Source: Polyporus tsugae (lineage: Eukaryota; Basidiomycota; Agaricomycetes; Polyporales; Polyporaceae). Taken from it: a stretch of 64,000 nucleotides of DNA. Each line of letters begins with the position of its first letter. Position 1 is the first letter of the stretch. The stretch covers positions 186,001-250,000 of the forward strand of contig JAHRBS010000011.1 in the NCBI GenBank assembly GCA_024305745.1, in the 5' to 3' direction. Below the pieces are notes generated by a model, which ran no database searches, was not told the DNA's origin, and saw only the letters and a program-made list of their open reading frames with translations. Shown here one piece after another: positions 32,110 through 43,788 of the stretch. The position numbers and the translations under genes are program-made.

Positions 32110-34621
32110 ATGGAACTTCGTTGCATGTCCAACTTGGACCCTCATTACCTCCTTCTGAAGTTTGACGTCCCCTATCACCTCCTCACCGCCCAGAAGGTCA
32201 TGGACAAGGCTCTCGAGGCTTGTCGAGCTTTCTACACTAGGCTAGAGTTTCCCGACCCGCCGCAGCCGCCGACGGTTTATGGACTCCACTACATAACTGA
32301 TAAGGTGCGTAAAGAGGATTCAGGGAGGTCAGAACAGCTGGCTAAAGTCGTTGCCTATCAAATTGTAGTCGGCTGCTTTCAAGTTGAAAGACGCGCAAGC
32401 CGCCGTTTACGACATCTGCCGCACCCAGCGTGGGCACCCCGACTTCGTAACACAGGCGGGTGGCTGGTATAGAAAATCGGGCTACTGTCTGGCTTCCCGA
32501 TACGTAGACCCCGCCGCCTACCTCACGTCCGAACCTATGCCGGAGGATGGAGTAGTGCAATGGTACTTTGTCGTGGGCGATAAGAGTACGTACACAAGTA
32601 TCATTTCTGGTATTCCTCCCGCCGTCGTCTTACCCATACTTCCATCCCCAGTCATTGAAAAGGCGGGCGATTGCACCCACACCCCTAACACGGCGCTAAG
32701 TGTTAATAGGCTACATTCTTGTGGGTCATTCCTCCATGAGATCGTCACGCGCGATGACCAATCCTTCACCTTCAGCGCGCAGGGACTACATAGAGCGGGT
32801 GAAGAACAAGCTGCGCATACTGGGGACAGTGGAATCCGCGCCCAGCGCCGTGGCGAAGAAAACTGAGGCGTACGACTCCGTAATGGAGAACACTCCCGTC
32901 GCGATGGGGCGTCGCCCTGGTACATCATATGGACCGTGCGCCTCAATTTACTCGCCCGCCTTTGCAAAGGCGCTCAACGACCTCGAGCGCTCTCAGCTTG
33001 AACATGTCACGATCGAGACGGTACCAACACCGGACCCCCAGTCCTTGACCATGGACGAAGACGCGGAGTGGGATACCATGGACGAAGACGAGGAGTGGGA
33101 TACCATGGACGAAGACGAGGAGTGGGATGCCTTCAACCTCTTGCCGTTCGATATGCGCACGTGGTTCGCCAAGTTCGTCGACGTCAACGACAAGCCCGCG
33201 GACGAGCGTATGCTCAATAAACGAGCTCACAGGCTGTTACAGAAGTTCTTCCACGACTCGCCCCTCGTGCTGCATGACAGGCGCCCCGAGACCGAGCTGG
33301 ATATGAAGGGAGAATGCACGACTGCCCACGGCTTTCGCGCCCTCTGGTTCGTTTACGAGGGAAAGGGTTTCAATTGCGTTGGAGGGGCGGCTGAAGTGCA
33401 GGCCGTGTACGCGGTACAACGCAGGCTTATCGCGGATCCAGGCGTGAGAATCATAATTCTTGGTTTGCGTATCTTCATCTCACATCTATTTTGCACCAGT
33501 ACGCGTTCGTGCTCCGGACGACCGCCTGCCCTGTTCTGCTCATGGCTATGTCTGGTAGTCTCGTGTTCTTTTACGCCGTCTATTTCACCGATAAGATGTA
33601 CGCCACGCGCCTCTGCCAACTTTCTCTGGACGGTCACGCACGCGACACGGATGATGATCTCACGAGCGAAGCCAAGCTCCAGGTCATGCGGAACACCGGC
33701 CGGATGTTGCGCGAGTACTACACCAACCTCCACACCGGTTGCACCTTTTCCGACACGCCTCAACTCTATCCCCAGCCTGCGTCTATCTTCTCCCAGCATC
33801 CTTTGGCCACCCCCGCGTCCATTGCCGAAGTCACCTCCCTCAATATCTCCCTCCGCGACCGAGTCCCCGACTCGAAGGGCCGTTTTAATACCCATCGTTC
33901 TCTCTTCAGGGGCACAATACAGCGCAAGGACGACCCCAACCCCGTGGATGTCTACGTCAAGTTCTTGAAGCACTACGGCAAGGAGGCACACTCTTACCTC
34001 GCGTCTCACCACCCCCCCTTCGCGCCGCAGCTCCTGTACTGTGGCGAAGTTGTGACTCGCTACATGATGGTTGTCATGGAGGACTTACATGGGGAACCCA
34101 TTGACCCGTCCCTCCCTGATGACGTCAGCGGCGTCATCCAATCGCAGGCCGAGGCAGCCCTCGAAGTCTTACATGCAGGCGACTTCGTGCATGGCGACCT
34201 GCGCGCGCCAAACATCGTGCTACAGTCCGACACACGGCGCGTGTACTTCATCGACTTCGACTGGGCTGACAAACAAGGAAAAGCGAAGTATCCGATCCGT
34301 CTCAACCCGAAGATCAGATGGATACGCCCTGCGCACCTACTGGCGGGTCACGACATCCAGAAACATGACGACCGGTGCCTGCTCCGACGAGAGCTCGTTC
34401 AGGTGCTGGGAGATAAGTATGTCAAGGAGAATAACACGTTGGGCAAGAGGTCGACTGCGAGCAAGGAGGATGACGATAACAGGCCTTCCAAGAGGTTGAG
34501 GGGAACAGACGAGCCGCCCCCCAGCTCGAGGGTGGCCTGCGCGCCCATGGAGTCCCTACCCCCCGAGGAAGGCAGTGGTATTGGCATAAGCGCGCTAGCG
34601 GGGCAGGTCGCCGCGATCTAG
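32110..34621 (+). CDS. FunK1-like fungal protein kinase B (755 aa)
   Basis: Four-exon model 32110-32304, 32369-32585, 32710-33443, 33500-34621, in one frame throughout. The N-terminal part parallels kinase A (DPHYLLLKF versus EPHYIKLPI; AEVQAVYAVQRRL versus VQAVLAYQRAI). The kinase domain shows YVKFLKHYGKEAHSYL, the catalytic loop HGDLRAPN (34190-34213) and DFDWAD (34252). The C-terminal tail is basic and Pro-rich. A 27-bp triplicate (about 33049-33129) encodes an acidic DEDEEWDTM repeat before the lead-in domain. The last intron sits at the same place as in kinase A and the truncated copy. Expected to be a Ser/Thr kinase; substrate unknown. Confidence 0.85.
33049..33129 (+). repeat. Three tandem 27-bp units in kinase B
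   Basis: Three near-identical units encoding ACCATGGACGAAGACGAG-type sequence, giving an acidic D/E/W repeat in the protein. It is absent from kinase A. Confidence 0.75.
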
Positions 34622-35020
34622 GTGGTGTAGCCGTATCCATACCTCCTCCGTTCAATCTCATCCGTTCCCCTACTCGTCATGTTTCCCTTCTGTTCCCCCG
34701 CATCACGTCTCCGTTTTCCTCGCATCATCGTTCCACTCTGTTCCCCCGCATCGCCGTTCCGTTCCATTAATTTACCATTCCGTTATGGTCTGTGATGGAT
34801 AGTACTTCGAGTGGATGTACAATGTACGTTATGTAACTTTCTACATGACTTTTATGTGGATTGGAGAGTGCAGGTTTGCAACGGTTTACCGCGATCGAAG
34901 TGCCCATTGGCGCCCACATTCAACGAGTCTTATCGGTAAATCTGGGAAAACCTTGTCTTATCACATCCTTCATCCTTCATCCTCATCCTCATCCTCATCC
35001 TCATCCTCATCCTCATCGCC
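34622..35020. other. Intergenic region ending in a TC-rich microsatellite
   Basis: Shares GGTAAATCTGGGAAAACC (34937) and the AAGTGCCCATTGGCGCCCAC block (34899) with sequences around kinase A. A CCTCAT hexamer repeat of about six units (34981-35016) lies directly before the start codon of the truncated kinase gene. Confidence 0.5.
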
Positions 35021-35621
35021 ATGGTCGTGTTTGTGTTGAATGTAGAACCTCAGACCGAGAAGGAGGACGACTACGACGACCTGCCACCGCTCACGGACAA
35101 TTTCCCTGGGCACGCCTCGCTACCTCCCGAGGACATCTCGTCCTGGGACACCTCGGCGTCCGGTGATGAGCTCATCAATATGCACGCGTGGGTGTCCCGC
35201 TTCAACGCTTTCCGGTTCCCTGCCCACGACGAATCGTCTAAAGCGCAAATATTATCCGCATGGATGACGTCCCACGGCTTCAACGGTCCCTGGTTGCCTG
35301 CCCTCGACAAGGAATGGAGCAGAAACGAAGGATCATTAGCGCAAGCCGTGTTCGCGTTCCAACGCCAACGCATGCTGTTGGATCAGGTAAGCAAAGCGAC
35401 TGCTTGCATTTCTTCAACTCACATCTCTATTGCGCCAGTACGACTCCATCAGCGCCACGACTCGCCCTCCTCCTTCGCTCATGGCAGCGTTGGCAGCGTT
35501 GGGGGACGAGGAGGGCCAAGACATCCTGACGGAGGGTATCAACGTCGACATGACAGCGGCGGGGGATGAGGAGGGCCAAGACATCCTGATGGAGGGTATC
35601 GACGTCGTCGAGCTTGAGTGA
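35021..35621 (+). CDS. Truncated FunK1 paralogue (182 aa)
   Basis: Two exons, 35021-35386 and 35439-35621. Exon 1 encodes an acidic start and the end of the FunK1 lead-in (LAQAVFAFQRQRMLL, compare VQAVLAYQRAIMM in kinase A). The intron is at the homologous position and ends in GCGCCAG, as the others end in GCACCAG. Exon 2 begins YDSIS and then, instead of a kinase domain, holds two acidic repeats (GDEEGQDIL) and stops. It is either a decaying copy or a kinase-less regulator derived from the family. The open frame and intact splice sites leave both possible. Confidence 0.65.
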
Positions 35622-35994
35622 TAGCGTGCATTTCGGACTGTCTGTACGCTGTTCCATTATCCTCGTTCTCCCTATCCTCGGCATTAAGTGAGCGTCGATG
35701 AGCGGCAGCACCGGGAATCGTCTTACAAGCGGAGTTATGACTCGCTCCCTCGCCGTGGAATGGAATGAAAGCAGATGCAATCCCATCACAGCTTGGGCAA
35801 ACCGACTCTGATAAGACTCCTACGTGAATTACAAGCTGTCCATCATAGAGCGATTACACCGATAAAAACGACACGCTAACGGCTACTAAGGGCCCCACAA
35901 GCAGTGCCTGAGCTACGCTGCTGAAGAGATTGACATCTGAGCTGTGCCGCTGAAGTAGGGTAGGTCGCGATGCATACTTACGACGTGCCAAGCA
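35622..35994. other. Intergenic region with a GAGTTATGACTC dyad
   Basis: Lies between the truncated kinase and the convergent 243-aa gene. GAGTTATGACTC at 35732-35743 is preceded by CGTCTTACAAGC, as near 27308, and followed by GCTCC. It also holds a diverged copy (35885-35945) of the block seen at 31700-31760. Confidence 0.5.
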
Positions 35995-36834
35995 TCAGTC
36001 GTCTTGAAGGCGACGTGATCGCAACTTCTTGCCGTTCTTCCTTTTCGGAGCTTCTGTAGCTACGGCGTCGTGAGCGTACTTCCGGGCTTTTGACGACGTA
36101 TATTTCAATCGCTGCTTGACAGCGTCTGTGACTGGCCATAGGTTCTCATACTGATCGAGTTCCGGGAACTTGTTCACAGCCTAAAAAGTGGTGGAATTGA
36201 GCTCGCAATTCACCTGTGAAAAGGACTGGTACCTACCTTATCACGCAACAACGTGATGCGACTCAAGGACTGACCCGATACAGACCGCGTGGGGTCGAGG
36301 CATTCGCCCACAAGTTTGTTTATCATTTTCTTGACGACTAGCATGAGATTGTGACACGGCTGAGCCTAGTAAGCTGCGCACCTTAAACTCAGACATACGC
36401 CTAGGGTTCCAATCGAGGACTTGCTCGAGCGAATAACCACCTCGGCCGGGGCGGCCCACCTCCCCAGGAGGCTTAGCGATCTTCATATCAGCATCGTCCT
36501 GCGACTCGGGTTCTGAATCGGTAGAGCTGGTACTGTCAGAGTCGCTGTCGGTGTTGGATCCACGTTCAGGGGTGGAGGCCGCGTGATCAGGAGGGTGGTT
36601 CCCTGCAGGAGTTGTTGAACGTAGGACGTCGAAGGTAATAGTCTGCGCTGTTGCCATTTTGAGTGTGCGGGTCGGAGCGGCCGAGCGCTTCGACATGTCG
36701 ACTTCCTCGCGAGACAGAGGCTCGACGTCGAAGCACAAATCGGGAATATCGGTTTCAGACGCTAGCAGGGGATGAGGGTTCGGGGGCGAGGCTGGTTCGT
36801 ACCAGACGGGAATGGCGACAGAAGAAGGTGTCAT
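35995..36834 (-). CDS. 243-aa hypothetical protein carried by the element
   Basis: Three exons on the minus strand: 36834-36382, about 36329-36237, and 36180-35995, all joined in phase 0. The second exon would use an AAG acceptor. The N-terminal 150 residues are disordered, with a Ser/Asp-rich stretch. The C-terminal part reads YSLEQVLDWNPRRMSEFK, KMINKLVGECLDPTRS, FPELDQYENLWPVTDAVKQ and a basic tail (KRKNGKKLRSRRLQDD). Short unnamed proteins with an FPxLxxYxxxWPV signature are, from memory, frequent in basidiomycetes. The basic tail could bind nucleic acid, but that is inference. Confidence 0.65.
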
Positions 36835-37251
36835 GAGCAGGGTATTAAATCGCTATTGGTTAGGGACGAGATGGATGGTGACAGACGACGCGACCAGCGC
36901 GAGAGGGAGAAGGGGCAGGAAACGGAAGGAAGAGCGGGCGATGAGAGCGGGCGACGAGAGCAGGCGACGAGAGCAGGCGACGAAGGCCAGAAGATATTGA
37001 ACGGCATGGTTCCACACACTTCCCGATTTAGGCGGCTTATTGTTTTCCTCCAAGGTCGAGAAGTGTGGAGCTAAATATAATATTCATTGGAAACGAGACA
37101 ATGAGAACGCGAAGAAGCAGATGAACTATTGTATTCGCGTTGCGCGGAAACGGCCAATGACTTCGTGCGCGTTGAGGATATCGCGGCTCATATAGCTCGC
37201 GCCCACTCACGTCCCCCGTAACGCAGATTCAACGCAGCACTGTCGCCTACG
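36835..37251. other. Divergent intergenic region
   Basis: Separates the 243-aa gene (minus) from the WD40 gene (plus). A short GC-rich direct repeat (GCGACGAGAGCAG) occurs around 36950-36975. No dyad of the GAGTnATnACTC type was seen here. Confidence 0.4.
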
Positions 37252-38962
37252 ATGCTGGTGTCATTGCCTAACTTAAACCCCTTCACATCCCCCGGTGGAC
37301 GCTATAGGCCCATCGCGACCTTCAATAACAACCTGAGGGGTGTAAACAGTCTCAGCTTCTCCAAAGACGGACATTATCTCGCTAGCGGCGGTGAGTACAT
37401 TGACCATTTCGATCCCAAAAGACTTCAGCCGCTGACCCGGGGCAGGAGGAGACGGAGTCAAATTATGGGATTTACGGACCAAGTTGGCTGTCCCTACCCC
37501 TCCGCACCGTGAGACCTTGGGCCCAGTCACCAGGGCGTTGTGGGTTGGAGGTAGCGACGCTGTCTACCCCACGCTCTGTTACGGTACTGGACTTGGGTAC
37601 CTGTGCCTTTGGAACCAGGGTGCAAAGAGCGTGAGTTGCCGCGACATGTCTCTTGAAGAACGTTGGACTCACCGCTGCTTTCAGGACCGGTTCATCGAGG
37701 TCTTCGAGAAGCGACTTGCCGACGGCGTGGAGATCACGGCTTTGGGATGTGCAAACGGCAACGGAACGGACGCGCGCATTGCTGTCGGTACACGGAAGTG
37801 CGTCATACAGGTCTTCCAGTACGACGGGCGAGGAGATGTCAGTCCAATCTTCTCCATTCGTCTGGAACGCGTCGTACCCAGTTATCTTGAGTTCACGTCC
37901 AACCAACGAGACGTGCTGGTCTTTGGAATGTATGACGGAGTGATGTAAGTCATCTGAAGAGCATTTCGCAATTTTTTAGCCTGAGTCGACTTATCTAAAC
38001 GCAGGTACACGCTAGGCAACAGCAATGGAAAGGTGCTTAAATCGAAGAGCCTCGGCCAAAAGATGTAAGCAAGTCGGAATACTAAGAAGTTGATGTATAG
38101 TGCTGAGACAGTTCAGAGGGTACGCTTCTCTACCTCCCAAACAACACCTAGTCGTTCTCGACAATATTTCCAACGGATTCGACTTGTGGGACCTGGACGT
38201 AGGAACACATCTACGCACCTTTCCAACCGGAACGCCTACTCGTTTCCTGCCTCGGCAGGTTGTCTTCGCGGAGAGGTGGAAGTCCATCGTAGCTGGAAGC
38301 GACCACGGGGCTGTGTACGTCTTCGACAGAACAACGGGTGCGCCGTTGGACGTATTGCGCCATGCGGCGAAGGGTCTGGTTCAGACTGTGGCGGTGAGCG
38401 AGTATCAAGCGTTGACAAAAAGGGACACTGACGTCGAAGATAGGCAATTGATCGAGACGGATACTCCGTGATTGCAACTGGGTCGTCAGGCGAACAGGGT
38501 GTCGTTACCCTGTGGCAGAGCAAGAAGCTGTTCGCCGACTCGTTGAGGCCGAAGTCGATGTGGTCTCTGTATCGCGTGCTTAGCTTCGCGGTGCAGCTTG
38601 TTATGGCTTTGGCCACAATCACCTTCATCTTTCAGAACCTGGGGTTCCGAGTAAGCGATTTGCCGCATGGGTTGTGGTTTTCCTACTTACGACGCAAACA
38701 GGTTGACCTCCCGGCTTGGTTAGTTCCCGTCCGAACCAACAGCTTCAACCCGCAGGAGCCAGTGGCTGCTGCTCATGCAGTCACGCGGCGTAGTGTGAAG
38801 ATCGCACGGTCATCCAACAGCAAAGGCCACAGCACGGGAAGCGCGGCACCAAGAGAAATGTACCAGGAGGGGGATTGGGCGGCTTGGCAGGAGTGGAAGG
38901 CCTACGTTGCGAGTCAGCGAGGTGGTGCGCCGGGGAGGGCAGGGCGGGTCATTGTACTGTAG
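37252..38962 (+). CDS. WD40-repeat protein with a membrane segment (462 aa)
   Basis: Seven exons: 37252-37390, 37446-37630, 37685-37944, 38005-38064, 38117-38393, 38444-38650, 38702-38962; the lengths sum to 463 codons. Beta-propeller blades are visible: VNSLSFSKDGHYLASGG and GVKLWDL (residues about 30-60), GYLCLWNQG (near 100), then NGFDLWDL, KSIVAGSDHGAVYVFD and YSVIATGSSGEQGVVTLW up to about 320. A hydrophobic segment (FAVQLVMALATITFIF, near 350) follows. The C-terminal 85 residues are polar. WD40 proteins with a tail anchor would place a scaffold at a membrane; partners unknown. It is one of the best-preserved cargo genes. Confidence 0.82.
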
Positions 38963-39654
38963 TGTCTCTTGACAACCGGAAGTCCAAGGTTCGTGTACCC
39001 GTACATCCAAATGCACAGAGTCTCATGAACTCGCCATGATTCCGCGAAGCAAGGAGAGTGGATTGCCGACGCCTTGTGCGGGTTATAACCCAGCACTTTG
39101 GTAAGCGAGTTGTACCAGAGAGGAACAAAGGAACAAGTTTCAATGTCAACGTTGACGCCTTGTGCGGGTCATAACCCAGCACGTCGGCAAGCGAGTCGCG
39201 CCAGAGATCGAGAGGAACGAAGGACAAGGGCAGGGGGGCAGGCTTGGGGCAGGCTGTGCAAAGGGAAGTCCCGTCCCGTCAACTTGCCAAATTTAGAGCA
39301 TGCTCCTTACGTCAGGCGGGCGCTCAAGAACAAACTCGTTCAACTTGTGCTCACTGACAACGGACAACGCCTTCCGTGCATTGTATCACTTGGTAAGTGC
39401 TTGTACCCCACGATTGTCGAGGAACGGACTCTACTTTGTTTTTCCTTTACAGGTACGCTTCCAAGGAACCATCGCAACGCTCCGCGTGGGAACCCCGGGC
39501 AGAGTTATTACTCGCCCTCCTCGTCGTCAGCCCGGCCCCACCGTTCCTGTGCTTGCGATCCCAGATACTCGTTGCGCTGAGTTATTACTCGCGTATATCC
39601 CCCTATGCTCCACTACCCCCGCACTGCTCTGCCGGCCTCCTCCACTCCCCGGCT
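38963..39654. promoter_or_regulatory. Transposase upstream region: two dyads and an 86-bp-spaced direct repeat
   Basis: GAGTTATTACTC occurs at 39502-39513 and 39579-39590, about 150 and 75 bases before the transposase start, each followed by CGC. A direct repeat (GACGCCTTGTGCGGGT and AACCCAGCAC) occurs at 39068 and 39154. Open frames in this stretch are not convincing. The dyads next to the transposase promoter could serve self-regulation. Confidence 0.5.
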
Positions 39655-42600
39655 ATGCCACGGTTCCTGCAGTATTGTCGCTGCGAAAGCTGCGTCTTGG
39701 GTTGCGCGGACGCGTCTAGAGGGAAGCCATGGTCCGACAAGTTGAAATGGAACTTGCACAGTCGGTCCCTCCGCGAGAGAACCACCTCTTTGTCACCATC
39801 TACCACTCACCCAGACGACTCTCCCGGACCCGTCGCACCATCGATCGAGGATCGTTCTTTCAACCTATTCGCATCTGTTCTTGTTGGAGATGCACCAGAT
39901 CCTTCTAGGATGGCACTCACTACTCGTTCCGTCGTCGAGACGTCGACGATACTGGCTCCTGCTTCTTTTGAGATGGAAGACATACTCGAGAGCCTCTCGC
40001 GCATACACCTTTCTTCCCTACCGAACGACACACCGCACGCTGCATCTCCTGCAATGGATGATGTTGCTGACTCCCTCCGCAACCTTCAACTTCATAACTC
40101 TCACGATATCCCACCCAGTATCCCGCCTCCCAACCTTGCTCCTCACCCCGCGCCCCCCAGCCCCCCCGGACCTGGAGCCGCTGCGAGCACCCCGTTAAGA
40201 ACGGACAAGCGCGACACTAATGTTGCTACCAAGCGGGCCTTGCAGACGCTGGCACACATCGAGGATCACGTACTACTCCTCGAGGGCTCGCTCGCGGCGC
40301 CATCCGAAGAACAGCTTGGGAGCGCGGAGGCTGAACTATCGCGTCTGCGTTCCATGTTCCTACGCGTTACTCGGACCACGAATCTGGTGCTCACGCGGAA
40401 GGAGGAGACAAGATGTCATCTACAACGAATCGGCAGCCGTATCTGCGAGCTGAGACACCTGATGCCGGCGCCGTCCTTGCCGCACAAGCCCATCCCTTAC
40501 GATTGTGGTAAGTCAACTTTTGAAAAGGTAAAACAACGCAGCTGACGTACTTTTCAGGACACCATTACGACATCCCTGCGAGTCGTGCTCACGTCGTGGC
40601 GCAAATCGCCATGTTCCTTGGGATCGTGCTCAATGTCCTGGGGAAACTAAGTCGGGAAGGGTCGGACTTTCTTCTGGGGTGCCTATCGTTTTTACTAGGT
40701 TTATCCTTCAAGTCTTCGGGAACGCCCATCACCCCCCTTCAGCAGAACATCCTCTCTCAGATCCCCACCAATCTCAAAGGAGCTCTAGAGCGATTCAACC
40801 TCTCTGCCCATACTACGACGTACGCGGCGTGCCCCACTTGTCATTTTGTCTACCCACCTTCCACCACGCCCGACAGTGATAATCTCGTGTATCCTGCTCG
40901 GTGCAACAACCGACGGAGACCCGGCGGCTCGATCTGCAATGCCCCATTGCTGGACCCACGCCTAACGAGCGACGATCAGAAGCCCGTTCGACCCTACGTT
41001 GTACACGATCTCAAGGAATATGAGAGCGGTCTTCTCTCCTCCGAGGATAACGTACGCCTCATCAACGCCTCCTGCGATGAGACTATGGCCGAGGTTCGGC
41101 GCGATGAACCCCCTCCCTTTTTCGTCACTGGGCCATTTCAGGCACAATTTGTACGGACCTTCGTCTTCGACAAGCAATCAAATCGTCTATTCATTGATCG
41201 GGGAAAGGAGATCCGTCTGCTCTTTGCCCTGCATGTCGATAGCTTCAATGTTGAGGGCATGTCTGTGCGTGGGGCGTCGACCTCTTGCACCATCATCTCA
41301 CTGGCATGTCTCGATCTTCCTCCCGAGATCAGATACAAGTCCGAGAACATCGGTCTCATCGCCATCATCCCAGGCCCACGAGAACCCCATCTGACCGAGC
41401 TGAACTACTACCTGGCCCCCGTTATGGATGCGTTTTGCGAGTCGTGGGAGCGAGGTACGCAACATTCACGCGTCGCCCTGCACTCTGGTGGTTGTGTATC
41501 TCGGTCGGCCATCGCTGCTGCTGTCATGGATCTCGTCGCCGCCCGCAAAACGTCGCAACTCGCGTCCCACTCTGCACATATCTATTGCCATGTGTGCACC
41601 TGTTCAGGAAAGAGTACGCGCGGACGCACCGACTTCCAGCAATGGATATTCCGAGACCCTAAGGAGATGCGTAAACACGCGGAGGCATGGCGGGACGCGA
41701 CTAGCGTCTCGGAGCAAGATAAGATATTCGCCCAGCACGGCGTTCGTTGGTCAGAGCTTTGGCGATTACCTTACTGGGATCCAACCCGTCAGCTTGTCGT
41801 CGACTCTATGCACTGTATATTCGAAGGCCTCATTCCCTACCACTTCCGCGACATCCTCGGTTTAACGTCCGCGAACGCAAAGGAGACAGAAGTCCTTCCG
41901 CCCGCCTTCGAACATAACTTCGCTACCGTGGGCATCGAAGGAAACAGCCGTCTGCCTGAGAAGGCGCGGCTCTCGGACAAGGAAGTTGGACAAGTGGAGT
42001 CCATCGGCCACGCCCTTTGTCAACATATCGGCCACAGCGCAGAGGAGCAGGAGAAAGGGCTCGAGGACCTCCACCGCAGACTGTTGAGCAAGAACCTGAA
42101 GGCTTTAAGTTTCGTCGGGCACGGCCTGGAGCTTCCTTCGAAGGCAAAGATGACAAAACGGCTGTGGGTGGATGCACTTGTGGCATGGGCAAGTATCTCG
42201 TGTTCTCACTCACACAGGCAAGAATCTAACCCCATGTATCTAGCGTCGATTAAGGCCGCTCTCTGCGAATCCCAGTGCGAAGAAGATCACAACACTGGAG
42301 GTTATCGATCGCATCCGCGACGTGATCTGCCACTGTGATAAGCCGTCTTGGCTTAGCTCCGTTCCTCGAAACTTCGGCGACGCAGCCGCAGGGACTCTGA
42401 AGGCTGACGAATGGAAAATCATGTGTACCGTCTACCTGCCGATCGCTCTCGTCACTCTATGGGGTGTTGGCTCCTCTCATGCCACCCCTGAGATTGGCAT
42501 ATTCTTCCGGCGCGTCCTCGATAATACCATGCTCCTCGTATCAGCCGTTGTCGTGCTGTGCAAGCGAACCATGTCCGAAGCGCGCGCGCGCAAGTACCGT

Positions 42601-43481
42601 GCTTACATCGCAGACTGGCTTCGCGGCCTGCAGGAGATTCATGCAGGTTCATACTCTGATCGGACGAATAACCACGTTGCCTTTCATATATTCGATTTCT
42701 TGCTTCTGTTTGGACCCGTCTACTCGTGGTGGTGTTTCCCTTTCGAGCGCCTTATCGGACAGCTGCAACGCATACCTCACAACGACAAGTTTGGTGAGTT
42801 TTCTCTGAGATGAATGAAATACTTTATTCTGACAACGACTGCACAGGTCAACTAGAAGCGAGTTTGATTGACTCCTTCCTGAGGGCAGCCAAGCTCCGAC
42901 GGTGGCTTAACAGGTCTGACTGCCCGGAAGCTCTGCGCCAAGTAAAGTGTTTCTTCGACAAAGCCTTCGGTAGCTGGAACTTCAATCCCACCACCTCTGA
43001 CGCCGACTGTCCCACTAAACATCATCCCTCAACGCCTAATCCGAGTATTCCCGCCGACTTGTTCCCCCTGCTTCCCCCAGATGACCTCTGCCGACTGACC
43101 TTGCTGGCCCGTTGTAAACACGAAGGTCACACGCTCGCCAGATCATCAACACATGTCGGTAACAGCCTCGTTCTGTATTATCCGCGAGAGCAGCCGTCCA
43201 CTGCCGAGTATGGGTCTATCGAGTACATCTACCAGGTCGATCAGCGCTTCGTGTTGGCGGTACGACGTCATCTACCAACTTCAGGAAACGATCCGTTCAA
43301 ACCCTACACGGATTTCCCGGCCACGGTCCGATCAGCTCAACTTGGTCCGCTGGAAATAATCGATCAGACAAGCGTTGTTTGCCACTTCCTTCGGTGGAAG
43401 ATGCCGACGGGCGACATGGTTGTCTTGCCCTTGTACAAGGTTGGCTATTTGTTTCAGGTCCGATGCACTACACTGACATGA
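39655..43481 (+). CDS. Tnp2/CACTA-type DDE transposase (1,222 aa)
   Basis: Four exons: 39655-40507, 40558-42188, 42244-42793, 42847-43481, giving 1,222 codons without a stop. The start MPRFLQYCRCESC carries the paired-cysteine motif usual at the N terminus of basidiomycete Tnp2-like proteins. A disordered region and a heptad-like helix (residues about 195-250) follow, then a hydrophobic helix near 300 and zinc-type cysteines (CPTCHF with SICNAPL). Catalytic candidates are D512 in HVDSFN, D700 in the family hallmark VDSMHCIFEGL and E996 in WWCFPFERLIG (this segment belongs to the DUF4218-like part). CHVCTC lies near 625. Intron 2 is a GC-AG intron (donor GCAAGT at 42189). It should cut and join the element ends in the nucleus. 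Confidence 0.92.
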
Positions 43482-43788
43482 ATTCTCAGGATTAAGTAGC
43501 TTAAGTAGTTCGAGTATATGTAGTACGAGTACTGATGGTGAGACCATGAGTTATGCAGTTATGTTTACTTGTTCTTGGAAATGTCGCGCGATAGCAGCCT
43601 TCACATGAAGAGCACTTCCTGTCCTACTCCCATTGCATTGCGCCCGCCTTCTCGCGACGCCTCCACGACGCCCTGGGCTCTCAGATCTCAGAACTCGCGC
43701 GGCGCCGCCGTAACCATTTGACGCGCACACCCGTGGTGGCCGCCCCTCGCGTGTCCTTCGTCCACTGACGCGTTTGTTCTGTTAACAG

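Noticed and set aside
32943..34012. Minus-strand frames opposite kinase B
   Set aside because: Antisense shadows, including the repeat VFVHGIPL, which mirrors the 27-bp triplicate.
39655..43481. KDZ (Kyakuja/Dileera/Zisupton) transposase
   Set aside because: The DSMHCIFEGL and WWCFPFERLIG segments are Tnp2/CACTA hallmarks, and the 3-bp duplication does not fit the longer duplications of KDZ elements.
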